Assembly (NCBI RefSeq): GCF_000189635.1
Contig: NW_002476434.1
Location: 1,116,001 to 1,180,000 of the forward strand
Length of the DNA: 64,000 bases
Source of the DNA: Tetrahymena thermophila SB210
Taxonomy: Eukaryota > Ciliophora > Oligohymenophorea > Hymenostomatida > Tetrahymenidae
Direction: 5' to 3'
Under the pieces are notes generated by a model. That model did not search any database. It saw only the letters and a program-made list of their open reading frames with translations, and had not been told where the DNA came from. Of this stretch, positions 38,041 through 48,950 are shown piece by piece; the stretch's first letter is position 1, and every line of letters starts with the position of its first letter. Both the position numbers and the translations under genes were made by a program.

Positions 38041-38150
38041 ATTTAATAATTTGATGTTTACATAAATTCTCATGCAATTTTTAATTCTCAATTATAATTT
38101 ATAAGAAAAATTTATAAATATATCTTATGCAGCTATTCAAATCTTAAAGA
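38041..38150 (+). promoter_or_regulatory. Conserved block upstream of ABCG copy 2
   Basis: Homologous to the two blocks at 34951 and 35086 in front of copy 1 (TTTAATAATTTGATGTTTAC, then CATAAATT, TCTTATGCAGCTATTCAAAT). It ends about 190 bases before the ATG; in copy 1 the nearest block ends about 95 bases before it. A regulatory role is inferred from position and conservation only. Confidence 0.5.
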
Positions 38151-38337
38151 TAGGAAAAACCAAATTTATATTAATTAATAATTAACAAAAATAATTAAAT
38201 TTCGTTTGATTACTAATCTTCTAAAAATACAACCTTTCTTTAAATCTTATTGATTAAGATCTCATAAAAAATTATTCCTACTTAAATTTTAATAATTAGA
38301 TTGATAAATCAGAACAAAAACTTGAAAAAAACAATTA

Positions 38338-40095
38338 ATGATTTACTAAGAATAAGCTAAAAAGGGTGTTGATATTACATGGAGAAATGTCAAATATACA
38401 GCTCATACAAAAAAATATCATCGTGAAATTCTCAAAGGATTGTCAGGAATTTGCAAGGCAGGAGAAATGACTGCTATTATGGGTAGTTCAGGAGCTGGTA
38501 AAACTACCTTACTTAACATTTTATGTTGCAGAGCTGAAAATACAAATGAAGTTAAACTTTTAGGAGATATCACTGCCAATGGAAAGACCTTTGATGCTCG
38601 CTCTTTTTCTAATTTTGCTGCATATGTTATGTAAGAGGATCTAATTCTAGAAACAATGACAGTATTAGAAGCTCTTCAATTCGCTGCTAACTTAAAAATG
38701 ACAGGTACTGAGTAATAAAAATAGGCTAAAGTTCAAGAAGTATTAAAAATTATGCGCTTGGAAAAATGTCAAAACAGTCTTATAGGTGGTTATGCTGTAA
38801 AAGGTATCACAAAGGGAGAGAAAAAGCGCACATCAATTGCTTTCGAGTTAGTGAGTGACCCAGATGTCATCTTTTTAGATGAGCCTACTAGTGGTCTAGA
38901 TTCTTTCACTGCATATAACGTTGTGGATGTTTTGTAACAATATGCTAGGGAATAAAACAAAACAATAATTTGCACAATCCATCAACCTTCCTCTGAAATT
39001 TTCATGAAGTTTGATCGTTTGATACTTTTAGTAGATGGTAAATTTATTTATCAGGGACCTAGAGATAAAGTTATAGATTATTTTGGATCTTTTGGTTTTT
39101 AATGTCCTCATCTAAGCAATCCAGCTGATTATTTTATGAGTATTATGCATGCTGAATCAGAAGAAAACAGAAATAATTATAAAGTCTACTTTGAAAATTT
39201 TGAAAAGAAACTGAGTGATGAAATTTCTAAAGAAATTGATTAACATGGAACTGAGTTAATTCTTCACAAATCTGCACAAGCTTCATTTTTTACTCAAGTA
39301 AGCATTCTTATTAAGCGTAATTTTAAAAATGTATAAAGAAATCCTATGGAATTTAGAGCTAAAATTATACAAGCAATTATCCTAGGTCTATTTACAGGAT
39401 TAATTTACCTTAATCTTCCAGATCCTGAATCTCATAGAGATGACTAGCGTGTAGTTAATGATTATAATGGTGCTATATTCTTTTTAATTTAAACCACTCA
39501 TATGAATACTCTTTTTCCTATTGTCCTTTCTCTTCCTTTAGAAAAAGGAGTTTATCTTAAAGAAGAAAATGCCAAATTATATTCAGCAACTGCATATTTT
39601 TTAGCTAAAATGGCAATTGAAAGTATGGTTGCCTTAGTATGTCCTACTATTTTTGTTGCAATAAGCTATTATATGATTGGTTTAAATGCAAATTTTGGTC
39701 GTTTCTGCTTTTTCGTACTTGTTTGTATAATTAACGGCTTCATCGGTCTATCCTAAGGACTCTTTTGCGGTTCACTCTTTAAAGATCCATAAACAGCAAT
39801 CAATATAACTCCTATGATGATTCTTCCATTTTTCTTATTTTCTGGTTTTTATAAAAATGTTACTGATATGCCAGATTGGAATGCATGGATTTAATGGCTT
39901 TCTAATTATAGATATGCTTTCGAAGCCTTAGTTCGTAATAATTACACAGACAGTCCTTTTACAATTGATGTAATAGGATAAACTAATTTAGATCTAGGTA
40001 AATGGATGAGTGTTTTATTGTTAGTAATTTTATTCTTAGCTTTTTCATTGATTACACTCATACTACTAAATACAAAAAAATAACGTTTATAATGA
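38338..40095 (+). CDS. ABCG-type half-transporter, cluster copy 2
   Basis: 585 residues, the same length and motif positions as copy 1 and the most similar to it of all family members. The leader is [15 protein letters not shown]. Walker A is at 49-56, T-K-G-E-K-K-R at 158-164, Walker B at 177-183 and His215 in the switch loop. The NBDs of copies 1 and 2 are nearly identical in DNA as well as protein. Differences gather in the membrane half, where copy 2 keeps the family-typical [16 protein letters not shown] and [14 protein letters not shown]. The repeat distance from copy 1 is 3049 bases, including upstream DNA, so this is a recent tandem duplication. It ends KKQRLQ (TAA Gln) before TGA. 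Predicted membrane pump subunit; homo- or heterodimer partners are unknown. Confidence 0.95.
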
Positions 40096-40934
40096 AAGTT
40101 TTTATCATAATTCTAATAAAATGTAAACCTAACTAATATATTATATAAATATATATTATATACTTTTTCTACATTAAATGGATTTAATAATTATTAACAG
40201 TTTCTAAAAACCTATTTATTTTATTTTTTTCATTAAAATGCGGTTTTTGTTAGAGGTTATGAGAATTATTTGCTTATAGGCTAAGTTATCAGCTAAAATT
40301 TTTTTTAGTGGGTAAAAAATATTTATTTTTTTACCATTTTTTTTACTGATTTTCATATTTGCAAAAATTCTTTTTTTATTAGAATATAGTTACTTAAAAT
40401 AAATGTTAAATAATCGATTTAGAAAAATTGGTAATCTTTCATAAGTATTATAACACAAACGTAGTCATATTGTTCTATGATATCTATAATTTTGTTTGAA
40501 CAATAATCATAACGAATGTAAAGATAATAAAATAATTTAACTAAAAAAAGTGAATATATTATTTATAACTCTTAATTAAGGTTTATTTGTATTATTAAAT
40601 TTGAAAAGTAATGTTTGAATCACTAAAGAAAAGTATCAAAACATCAAAATTATCATTAAAAAAAAATTTATTTTTTAAATGAAATTAATAAATAATATAT
40701 TTTTGAAAATAAAAAAAGACATAATAAATTTATTTATTTTAATAAGATAATTGCTGAAAAATAATTTTAATTTAATAAATCATAATAAATTGTTAATCAT
40801 TTATTTATTTACATCTCTACAAAGCTATAAAATATAAAGTAAAATATATATTTTAATGTATAATAATTAGTTTTTATTATTTACTTATAAGTTCCTTTCT
40901 TTTTTATTAAAATGAATTTCTTGATTTTAAAAAA
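40096..40934. other. Spacer between convergent genes
   Basis: A+T-rich 3' flanks of ABCG copy 2 (plus) and the 40935-42053 gene (minus). No feature recognised beyond homopolymer runs. Confidence 0.6.
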
Positions 40935-42053
40935 TCACTTTTTTCCTAAATTTTATTTTGCTATTGTGAATCTGTTATTCCAGTCTAGACAAACATATTA
41001 ATCCACACAAGGATTTCCATATAAACAACTACAACCCTCACCTCTTTTTTCATTGCTTTTAGATCCTCCAAAAGAGCTTTCATCTACTTTGTAGGCCTTT
41101 CTTTTACTTTCAGCTGCATCATTTTTCAAAACAACACACCAGTAAGTTGTTCCTGCTTGTAAATTGTTAAATGTTTTATTTTTTCCTGATCCTTAACTAA
41201 AAAATGAGACAGATTCATCAGGTTTTCCATCTTTCTCTACTGTTAAAAAGAATTAGTAGCCTTTTTCATAAGCAAATGATAGAGCTAATTCATCATCTAC
41301 TAAGTCATAAGATACACACCCATCTTTTATTGTAAAAGGTACAGTTGAAGTTAAGCCGCCTGTATTTGTTTTAACATTTATCTTTCCATTCTTCAACTTT
41401 TCCTATTCTTCTTTTATTCTCTTTTCCTCTGCTAACTTAGCCTCTTTATATTGTTTTTCAGCTAGCTCTAATGCAGCTCTTTCTTCCTCTTCTTTTTTTT
41501 TCTTCTCTTCTTCTTCTTTCTTTTTCTTTTCTTCCTCAATCCTCTTTTCTTCTTCTTCTTTTTGCTTTCTTTCCTCTTCTTCTTTTTTTATTTTTGCCTC
41601 TTCTTCTGCTTTTTACTATTCTTTAAGCTTTTCTTCCTATAACTTCTTTTCTTCTTCTTCTTTTTTTTTTGCAGCAGCTGGATCTACTTTTTGATTTTAT
41701 GATTAGGGTGCTCCTTTGTTATTAGCTAAACCTGGTTTTGTTACTGTATTTAATGGAGCTTTTGCTAAAGTAGAATTAGTTTTAACTCCTGAATTACTTA
41801 CAACTGGCTTAGTTGTATTTGATGCAACAGTAGGTTTTTAGACTGCTTGCTGAGAAGGTTTGCTAGCCTAATTTATTGCTGGTTTATTGCTAACAGAAGA
41901 AACTGCTTTATTTGCAGTACTTGTAACTGTCTACGATGGCTTTTATACTGCCTAAGTTGTAACAGCTGTTTTTTGAGCTGTTGATCCAGTTGGCTTTACT
42001 GCAGTAGAAGATGCAGTAGGTTTATTAGTGTTTGTTGCAGGTTTTGGGGGCAT
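40935..42053 (-). CDS. Low-complexity/coiled-coil protein with cysteine-rich C-terminus
   Basis: Single exon, 372 residues, minus strand, inside the ABCG array. Residues 1-125 are Ala/Thr/Ser/Pro-rich with repeated Lys-Pro (MPPKPATNTNKPTASS, NKPAINQASKPSQQ). About 126-225 is a Lys/Glu/Arg single helix of the EEEKRIEEEKKKKEEEE type. From about 226 a compact domain follows: VPFTIKDGCVSYDLVDDE, FFLTVEKDGKPDE, then TFNNLQAGTTYWCVVLKND, which resembles the last strands of a fibronectin type III-like fold, and finally GEGCSCLYGNPCVDQYVCLDW, with five closely spaced Cys. No signal peptide or membrane segment is seen. The repeated Lys-Pro and Ala-rich N-terminus with a charged helix suggests a structural or scaffold protein; the C-terminal fold is a resemblance, not an assignment. 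There is no evident functional link to the flanking transporters. Confidence 0.9.
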
Positions 42054-43139
42054 TTATTAAATGTTCAAAGAAAACAAATAAATTTTTTAATAAATAAAAT
42101 CTATATTTATTAATAGTGTATTGAGTTTGTGGTAAAATAAAGAGGCTATCAAATTTATAGTATTTATTTCAGCAGAGTAAACGTTTTTACTTTCATTTAA
42201 TCACCTTCTAAGTAGTTTTAAAGTAAATTAGCATGAATAAAATTATTATTTTTTTTATTTTTACAAAGAAAAAAGAAATTAAATAGATATTAAAATCTTT
42301 ATTATTTATAATTCCATATTTAAAATTTGAAAAAAAAAAGTTTACAGAAATATGTTACTGGTAACATTTTTAGAAGTTTTAATCAATTAATTAATTTAGT
42401 ATAAAGCATAATCAAAATTATTTTTAAAAACATAAACTGCTTTATCATATTTTACTATAAAAAATTGTACTTTAATGATTAAATACTTATTTGAATATAT
42501 GTTGATAAATTAATATGAATATGGAGGCAGAATATCAGACTTTCATACATTTAAATAAGATAACATTCATTTTTAAAACACATATATATAATAAATAAGC
42601 ATTATTTTTATTTTAAAACAAAATTAAGTGATAAATTTTTAAAATGATTAAACCTTAAATATTAAAAATGAAGGAATTTATTTTATTATTAATTGAATTA
42701 ACAAATTTAAAATAAAAAAAAAATAAGAATAATAAAAACTACTAAACTACAACAAAAATGAATAATTTGATGCAAAAGCTAATTTTTAGATTTGAAAAAA
42801 TGTTATATTTTATCTAATTAACCAGATTTAAGATTTATATGAAATCCAAGATATTTTTACCATTTTTTTTATCTTAAAAATATTAACAATATATTTATAA
42901 CTATGTTTTTTATTTAATTACCATTTTAACTCAATATCAATTTTTTTTACGATAATTAATTATTTTAAACCTTCGAAAGCTTGGCATATACATACTCCAG
43001 ATATATATTAGATCTTCAAAGTTTTTTATTATTTTATTATTATAAACCATTTATGATTCCCTAATTGATATCAAAAATTTAGTGAAGTACAAGCATGTTT
43101 ATTTTTTTTATTTATAATTGCAGTGATATTTGAATAAAG

Positions 43140-43376
43140 ATTGAAAAAAATTGTAGATTTATAGTAGAAATCGTGGATATCGAAGATTATTTTATAGAAA
43201 CAAATGATAAAAGTTATGATTCCTAGAGTGAATTTAGTAAATTAGGTGTTGAATTAATAATAATTTCAGGCAGAAAATATATCTTTAAATTTTTTTTAAC
43301 TCATCAAGTAGTAAAAGAAAGAGACATTTCTTAATTTATTTTAGATTCAAAAGAAATTTTTAATATAGATTCTTGA
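43140..43376 (+). pseudogene. Possible gene fragment or missing-first-exon ORF
   Basis: A 78-residue frame without a Met start, bounded by TGA on both sides. It reads KIEKNCRFIVEIVDIEDYF, then an acidic/serine piece (DKSYDSQSEFSKLGVE), ELIIISGRKYIFKFFL and QVVKERDISQFILDS. The acidic and glycine content and raised G+C (ATCGTGGATATCGAAG) are unlike the surrounding spacer. It could be the terminal exon of a small gene (an AG lies upstream) or a relic. It does not resemble the ABCG proteins. Function unknown. Confidence 0.25.
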
Positions 43377-43786
43377 AATTTCTTTATTTATTACAGATTT
43401 AACATTGTAATTCATCAGTTATTAAATTTCACTTTTTCCTATTTATTAATTTATTTTTTCCAGAATTATTCTATTTTTTAATTTCTTGATAAATTAAAGA
43501 AAATAAATGAATTTTTTTGGTTGTTAAATAATTATTTTATGCAATCCTCAATCTCTTATTTACTATTTTAAAAATATTACATTTAATTTAGTAAATATTT
43601 CCTTTAATATTTCAGAAATTTACTTAATTTTCTTGTAATAATTTATGTAAAATTACATTTTTATTTCATTATTCACAATCCCATTAATTAGATTTTATTT
43701 ATTAAATGAGCAATCTATTTGACTTTAAGTAATTAATTATTTTTTCAATTTAAATTTTGATTAAATCTGAAAAAAAATTAATTTTT

Positions 43787-43826
43787 ATTAGATTTAATCA
43801 TATCCTATAAAAAATGATTATTCAAA
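43787..43826 (+). promoter_or_regulatory. Shared upstream element, ABCG copy 3
   Basis: GATTTAATCATATCCTATAA followed by AAAATGATTATTCAAAATCA, about 170 bases before the ATG, then AGTGCCAAAATCA. The same order of blocks occurs before ABCG copy 4 and, weaker, before copies 5 and 7. The spacing is too consistent for random A+T-rich sequence, but no factor is known. Confidence 0.5.
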
Positions 43827-43995
43827 ATCACATGAAGTGCCAAAATCAAGTGATCTAATTAAATAGTTTTTTATTCTAAGCATTTTTTAAGTAATATTAA
43901 CTTTAAAATAAAATAAGATATTCAAAATTTTTACTTAAAACAATCAAAATAAATTTACTCATTCTACAAAATTAGCTTCAAAATACTTTACATTT

Positions 43996-45798
43996 ATGAC
44001 TAATAATACTGTCAGCCTTCCATAAACAGATAATTAAGTCACTCTTGAAGAAAAGAAAATTAAAAGAGGTGTCGACATTACTTGGAAAAATGTCACATAC
44101 ACAGCTCATACTAAAAAGTATCATCGTGAGATTCTCAAAGGGTTGTCAGGTATTTGTAAGTAAGGGGAAATGACTGCGATTATGGGCAGTTCAGGAGCAG
44201 GAAAAACTACTTTGCTTAATATCTTATGTTGCAGAGCTGAGAATACAAATGAAGTTAAATTGTCAGGAGAAATTACTGCAAATGGACAATCATTTGATGC
44301 TCGCTCATTCTCTAATTTCGCTGCCTATGTAATGCAAGAAGATTTAATTATGGAAACAATGACTGTTTTAGAAGCACTTTAGTTTGCTGCAAATTTAAAA
44401 ATGAAAGGTAGTAATGAAGAAAAGTAAGCTAAAGTAAAAGAAGTACTCAAAATCATGCGCTTAGAAAAATGCTAGCATACATTAATTGGTGGTTAAAAAA
44501 TAAAAGGTGTGACTAAAGGTGAAAAGAAACGTACTTCAATAGCTTTTGAGTTGGTTAGTGATCCAGATGTTATCTTCCTAGATGAACCAACTAGTGGTCT
44601 AGATTCTTTCACTGCTTATAATGTCGTGGATGTTTTGCAATAATATGCTAAAGAGTAAAACAAAACTATTATTTGTACAATTCATCAACCTTCTTCTGAA
44701 ATTTTTTAAAAATTTGACCGTTTGATACTATTGGTTGATGGTAAATTCATTTACTAAGGACCTAGAAGTAAAGTTATTAAACACTTTGGATCATTTGGAT
44801 TCCAATGTCCACAATTGAGTAACCCAGCTGATTACTTCATGAGTATTATGCATGCTGAATCAGAAGAAAACAGAAATAATTATAAAACTTATTTTGAACA
44901 TTTTGATACAGATTTAAGACCATAAATAGACTAAGAAATCGCTTAGCATGGTACTGAAATTATTGCTCATAAATCATCATAAGCTCCTTTTATGACTGAA
45001 CTTAAAATCCTCATTGATCGTAATTTAAAAAATATGAAAAGAAATCCTATGGAACTCAAGGCAAAGATAATGCAATCATTGATTTTAGGTATTTTTGTAG
45101 GAATAGTATATCTTAATCTCCCTGATCCTGCTAATCATGTAGATGATTAACGTGCTGTTATGGATTACAATGGTGCCATATTTTTTTTGATAATTAACAC
45201 AAACATGAACACTTTATTCCCAATCGTTCTTTCTTTCCCTCTTGAAAAAGCTGTGTTCTTGAAAGAGGAAAATGCAAAGTTATATTCTATAGGGGCTTAT
45301 CTTTTGGCAAAATCTATTGTAGAAAGTATTTTATCTTTTATTTGCCCAGTAATATTTATCGCTATTAGTTACTACATGATAGGGTTAAACGCAAACTTTG
45401 GACGCTTTTGCTTCTTCATTTTGGTTAATATTCTAAGTAGCTTTGTAGGATAATCTTAAGGGATGTTTTTTGGTTCCTTATTTAAAGATGCCCATACTGC
45501 AATTGGTGTTACTCCTATGATGGTTCTGCCATTTATGCTGTTTGGAGGTTTCTATAAAAATGTAGATGACATGCCTGATTGGAATGCTTGGATACAATGG
45601 TTATCTCCCTACAGATATGCTTTCGAAGCATCAGTACGTAGCAATTATGTTGGTACACCATTCACAATTGATGTTGTAGGTTAAACGAACTTAAATTTAG
45701 GAAAATGGATGTGCATGCTATTACTCTTGATTTTATTTTTAGCATACTTAATATTAACTTACTTGTTATTAAAATTCAAAAAATAACGTTTATAATGA
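43996..45798 (+). CDS. ABCG-type half-transporter, cluster copy 3
   Basis: 600 residues, one exon. The leader [20 protein letters not shown] is shared in form with copy 4 and is 15 residues longer than in copies 1 and 2; motifs shift accordingly. Walker A is at 64-71, T-K-G-E-K-K-R at 173-179, Walker B VIFLDEP at 192-198, and the switch His at 230. A Gln ([11 protein letters not shown]) stands before Walker A where copies 1, 2, 5 and 6 have Ala. Six helices form the C-terminal domain, with the family-specific loop [14 protein letters not shown] and a [17 protein letters not shown] motif shared with copy 4. It ends LLKFKKQRLQ. It belongs with copies 4 and 7. Predicted to dimerise for transport; substrate unknown. 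Confidence 0.95.
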
Positions 45799-47787
45799 AT
45801 CAGATTTAATATGAATCAAATAATATTAGCAATAGTGAAAATATTTTACTATATATTAAAAGTATATACAACTATCTATTACTTTATAATTTTTAAACTA
45901 ATAATTATAAAGGTTCAAGCTCACTCTAAATTATTTTTACATTCTACAAGTATAAATAAAAATTTTAATTTACTATGTTTATTTTGATATTTTTAGTATT
46001 TATTAAATATGTATTTCTTTTTAGTTTGTTTTTACTGATAAGCTAATCTATCAAATAAAATCAAAATAATTTTTCCATCTTTAGTTATTTTAGATTTTAT
46101 TGGTTGAGTTTATTTTTTATTTGTTATAAAAGAAAATAATTTAAATTATTTATTCGATATATTTTACATATCCATTGATACATGATTAAATAATATAATA
46201 TAATGAATTTTACCTTATAATTTGCTATCCACAAAAAATATTAGAAGCTTTCAGAAATTCAGAAATCATATTTGTAATACAATCTGATGAGCAAGCAATT
46301 GAGAACTTGCAGTAATTAAATTTTAAAAGTTTAAAAAAGTATTATTGCTATAAACTCTCAATTCAAGGAGTAATTTTTGATAAAATACTAATGTTTTGGA
46401 GTTTTTTAAATATATCTTATTAAAGATGAAGCATTGAAATTATTTGATTTATTTTAACTTGATCAATAAAAAATAAAATTTATATTTATTTATCAATAAA
46501 TTATTTTTTTTATCCAAATTTTAATCAAAATTTTATAAATTAGTTATTTTGAATTTAAAACGCTGTCAATTATTTTTTCTATTTATTATCTTTTATCAAT
46601 TTAAGTGATGCAAAATTTTAAAATTGAAATATTTGAAAATTAATTAAAAATTTGGTGATTTGAAAAAGTTAACAATTTTTTATCATTCTAAATGAATAAC
46701 TAAAATAATATGAATTTGATGAAATTATAATCTAATGATAATAAAAATAAATATTAAATATTTTTAACCTCTTAATTTTTATATGAATCAAAATAGCTTT
46801 TGCTTAATTTGAGGTTGCAAAAAAAAAATGAAAAAATATAATATTGGCTTACCTTATAAGTCAGAAAGTGAATCTTATTGAGGGGATATGGTATTCAGCT
46901 TTCTTTTTTTGTAAAAAATTCAAGAGTGTTATCTTTATTTTCATTATTTTTCTTACAAATTAATGCATCTTTGATCTACAATCAAATAAATATTGTTCTA
47001 ATAAATTTTATTATAAATTCTTTTTTATTATTAGAATAAGATAATAGCATTACTTATCTATTATTTAATATCCCTATAGACTCTCTCATTTATTAAATCA
47101 CAGATTGTAATTTTGAAGCACTTTTTCCCAAACTTTATTACCAACATTTTTCATTATTATTAACGAAAATTAATCAATTTAGTTAAAAAAGATTATCATA
47201 TGAAAGTATCAGTCAGAGTTTTATATTTTTAAAAAAATATTTTTTGATTAATTTAAATTATTTTTAAGAATTATATTTGAAAATAAGATATGTTTAGTTA
47301 ATTTAATTCAGAGAAATGTAATCTTTAGATTTAATTAAATTTTTATATTTTGTTAATTATCTTATTAATTTCTGATAAAAACAAGTAATATAAAATAAAA
47401 TTCACGACTATGATTATAAATTAATTTATCTTATTTTAGATTGTTGTCAGACCTACAATAAAAAGTTTTGTATTTCAGATAAATTATTTTGTTATTATTA
47501 AAATAGATTTTATCTCATTTACTTAAAATAAAAATTATTATTATTCTAGAAAATATTTAAATCTATAATTACATTTTAAGTATTACCCTTAACAAATTCT
47601 ATATGTCTTATTGAAATGATTTTATTGCTTAGTGATATGAGTAATGTAAATAAATATGCATATAATTTGAGAAAATAATTATTTTTAGATATTTCTATGA
47701 GTCTTCAGTAAATAATTCTATTTACTATTTATGATTAAATTTTCAATTAATAATTTCTAATAATAACCATTTATGATTAGAATTCAC

Positions 47788-47832
47788 CGTATGATATAGC
47801 AAAAGATTATTCAAAATTATATTTAATGCCAA
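47788..47832 (+). promoter_or_regulatory. Orphan copy of the ABCG upstream element
   Basis: CGTATGATATAGCAAAAGAT followed by TATTCAAAATTATATTTAAT, with ATGCCAAATTTAAG just after. It matches the block order seen at 48775, but no ABC gene follows for 1.1 kb. It may be left over from a lost copy, or be a second, distal element. Confidence 0.4.
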
Positions 47833-48774
47833 ATTTAAGAAAATACTTTAATATTTCTAATCATTACTTGTCTAAATAAAATATCATATTTACATTTTTT
47901 TATTCATCTTTAATTTTTAATTAACTAGACAGACACATTTATTTTCATAAAAAATCCAAAAATAAATAAATAGGTTGAAATTATTGAATACAAACAATAA
48001 AATTTTGCCAAAAAATATTTTTTTTAATTTTTAATAAATCAGAAATAAAACTTTAGAAACAATAAAACCTTTCAAATACATATGAGAAGAATACAATATC
48101 TTATTGAAAATAAATATTTTATAGATTTAATTGTTAATTAAGGTACTTACTTGAAAAAGTAATTAGATAATCAATCATTTGGTTATTTTCAATATATTAA
48201 CTATTTCTGATGATATTAAGTAAATATAAATTAAAATCAGGCTTTGAATTAAATTTCATTATTTCAATATAAATTAACTAAGAAATAAATAATTAATTAT
48301 TTAATAAATCTAAATTTTTCACTAATTTTAGCTAAAATGCTCACTTACAAACAAAGAAAATATTCATTAATCAAAACTTTTTAATAATTCATTTTATTTC
48401 TACATTATTTTATTTGTTGATTGAAATTTTAAATAAATTTTAATTTAAAAAATTTAATGTAAAAATAAATTGAATAAAACAAATTACTCTTTTTGAAAAG
48501 CAAAAAATTATTATTTGAATTGATTTTTTATTTTTTGGATAAATTGTAAAGCAAATAAATGTAATAAATGAATAATTTAAGAAATAAAATTTTCTAAAAT
48601 CTAATTAAATAAGTAAAGAATTTAACTTTTTTAATACATTTACTTCCAACGAAATTTCACCTTGATTTAATTTTTTCCAGCATAATTTTTATTATCTATA
48701 TTTTGTAATTAAATATTTGATGAATTTAAATTTTGATAAATTCTATTAAAACAGCTACTTTTTATCAGTTTTAA

Positions 48775-48825
48775 TTATATGATATAAAAAATGATTATTC
48801 AATAATGTATAGAGTGCCAAAATCA
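48775..48825 (+). promoter_or_regulatory. Shared upstream element, ABCG copy 4
   Basis: TTATATGATATAAAAAATGA then TTATTCAATAATGTATAGAG and TGCCAAAATCAG, ending about 125 bases before the ATG. It is the closest match to the copy 3 element, in line with the close relationship of the two genes. Confidence 0.5.
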
Positions 48826-48950
48826 GCTATTTTAATTAAATGGCATTTCATTTTACCCTTTAAACAAATAATATTTATTTTAAAACAATAAATACAAACT
48901 ATTACTATTTTCACTAAAAGTGTATTTAACTAGAAAATCATTACAGACTT

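Larger units (their letters stand above)
37047..38337. other. Spacer between ABCG copies 1 and 2
   Basis: The first 200 bases hold an unusual C-run block at about 37090-37130 and a locally G+C-rich piece (AAGAGCGCCCAAGGTAG, near 37200). The last 700 bases are the promoter-side duplicate of the region before copy 1, including 38041-38150. No gene is seen. Confidence 0.6.
42054..43995. other. Upstream region shared by the minus-strand gene and ABCG copy 3
   Basis: Mostly featureless A+T-rich DNA between divergent genes. It contains a possible gene fragment at 43140-43376 and the promoter-like element at 43787-43826. Confidence 0.55.
45799..48950. other. Long spacer between ABCG copies 3 and 4, with an orphan promoter-like element
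   Basis: A+T-rich. A 60-70-codon TGA-free plus-strand frame near 46220-46430 (EAFRNSEIIFVIQSDEQ) is protein-like but has no start or splice support. The orphan copy of the ABCG upstream element is at 47788-47832, 1.1 kb before copy 4, and the true promoter copy is at 48775-48825. No ABCG coding relic was recognised between them. Confidence 0.5.

Noticed and set aside
46220-46430. Plus-strand frame EAFRNSEIIFVIQSDEQAIEN...
   Set aside because: No start codon, no splice site in phase and short; chance frame in A+T-rich DNA is the simpler reading.
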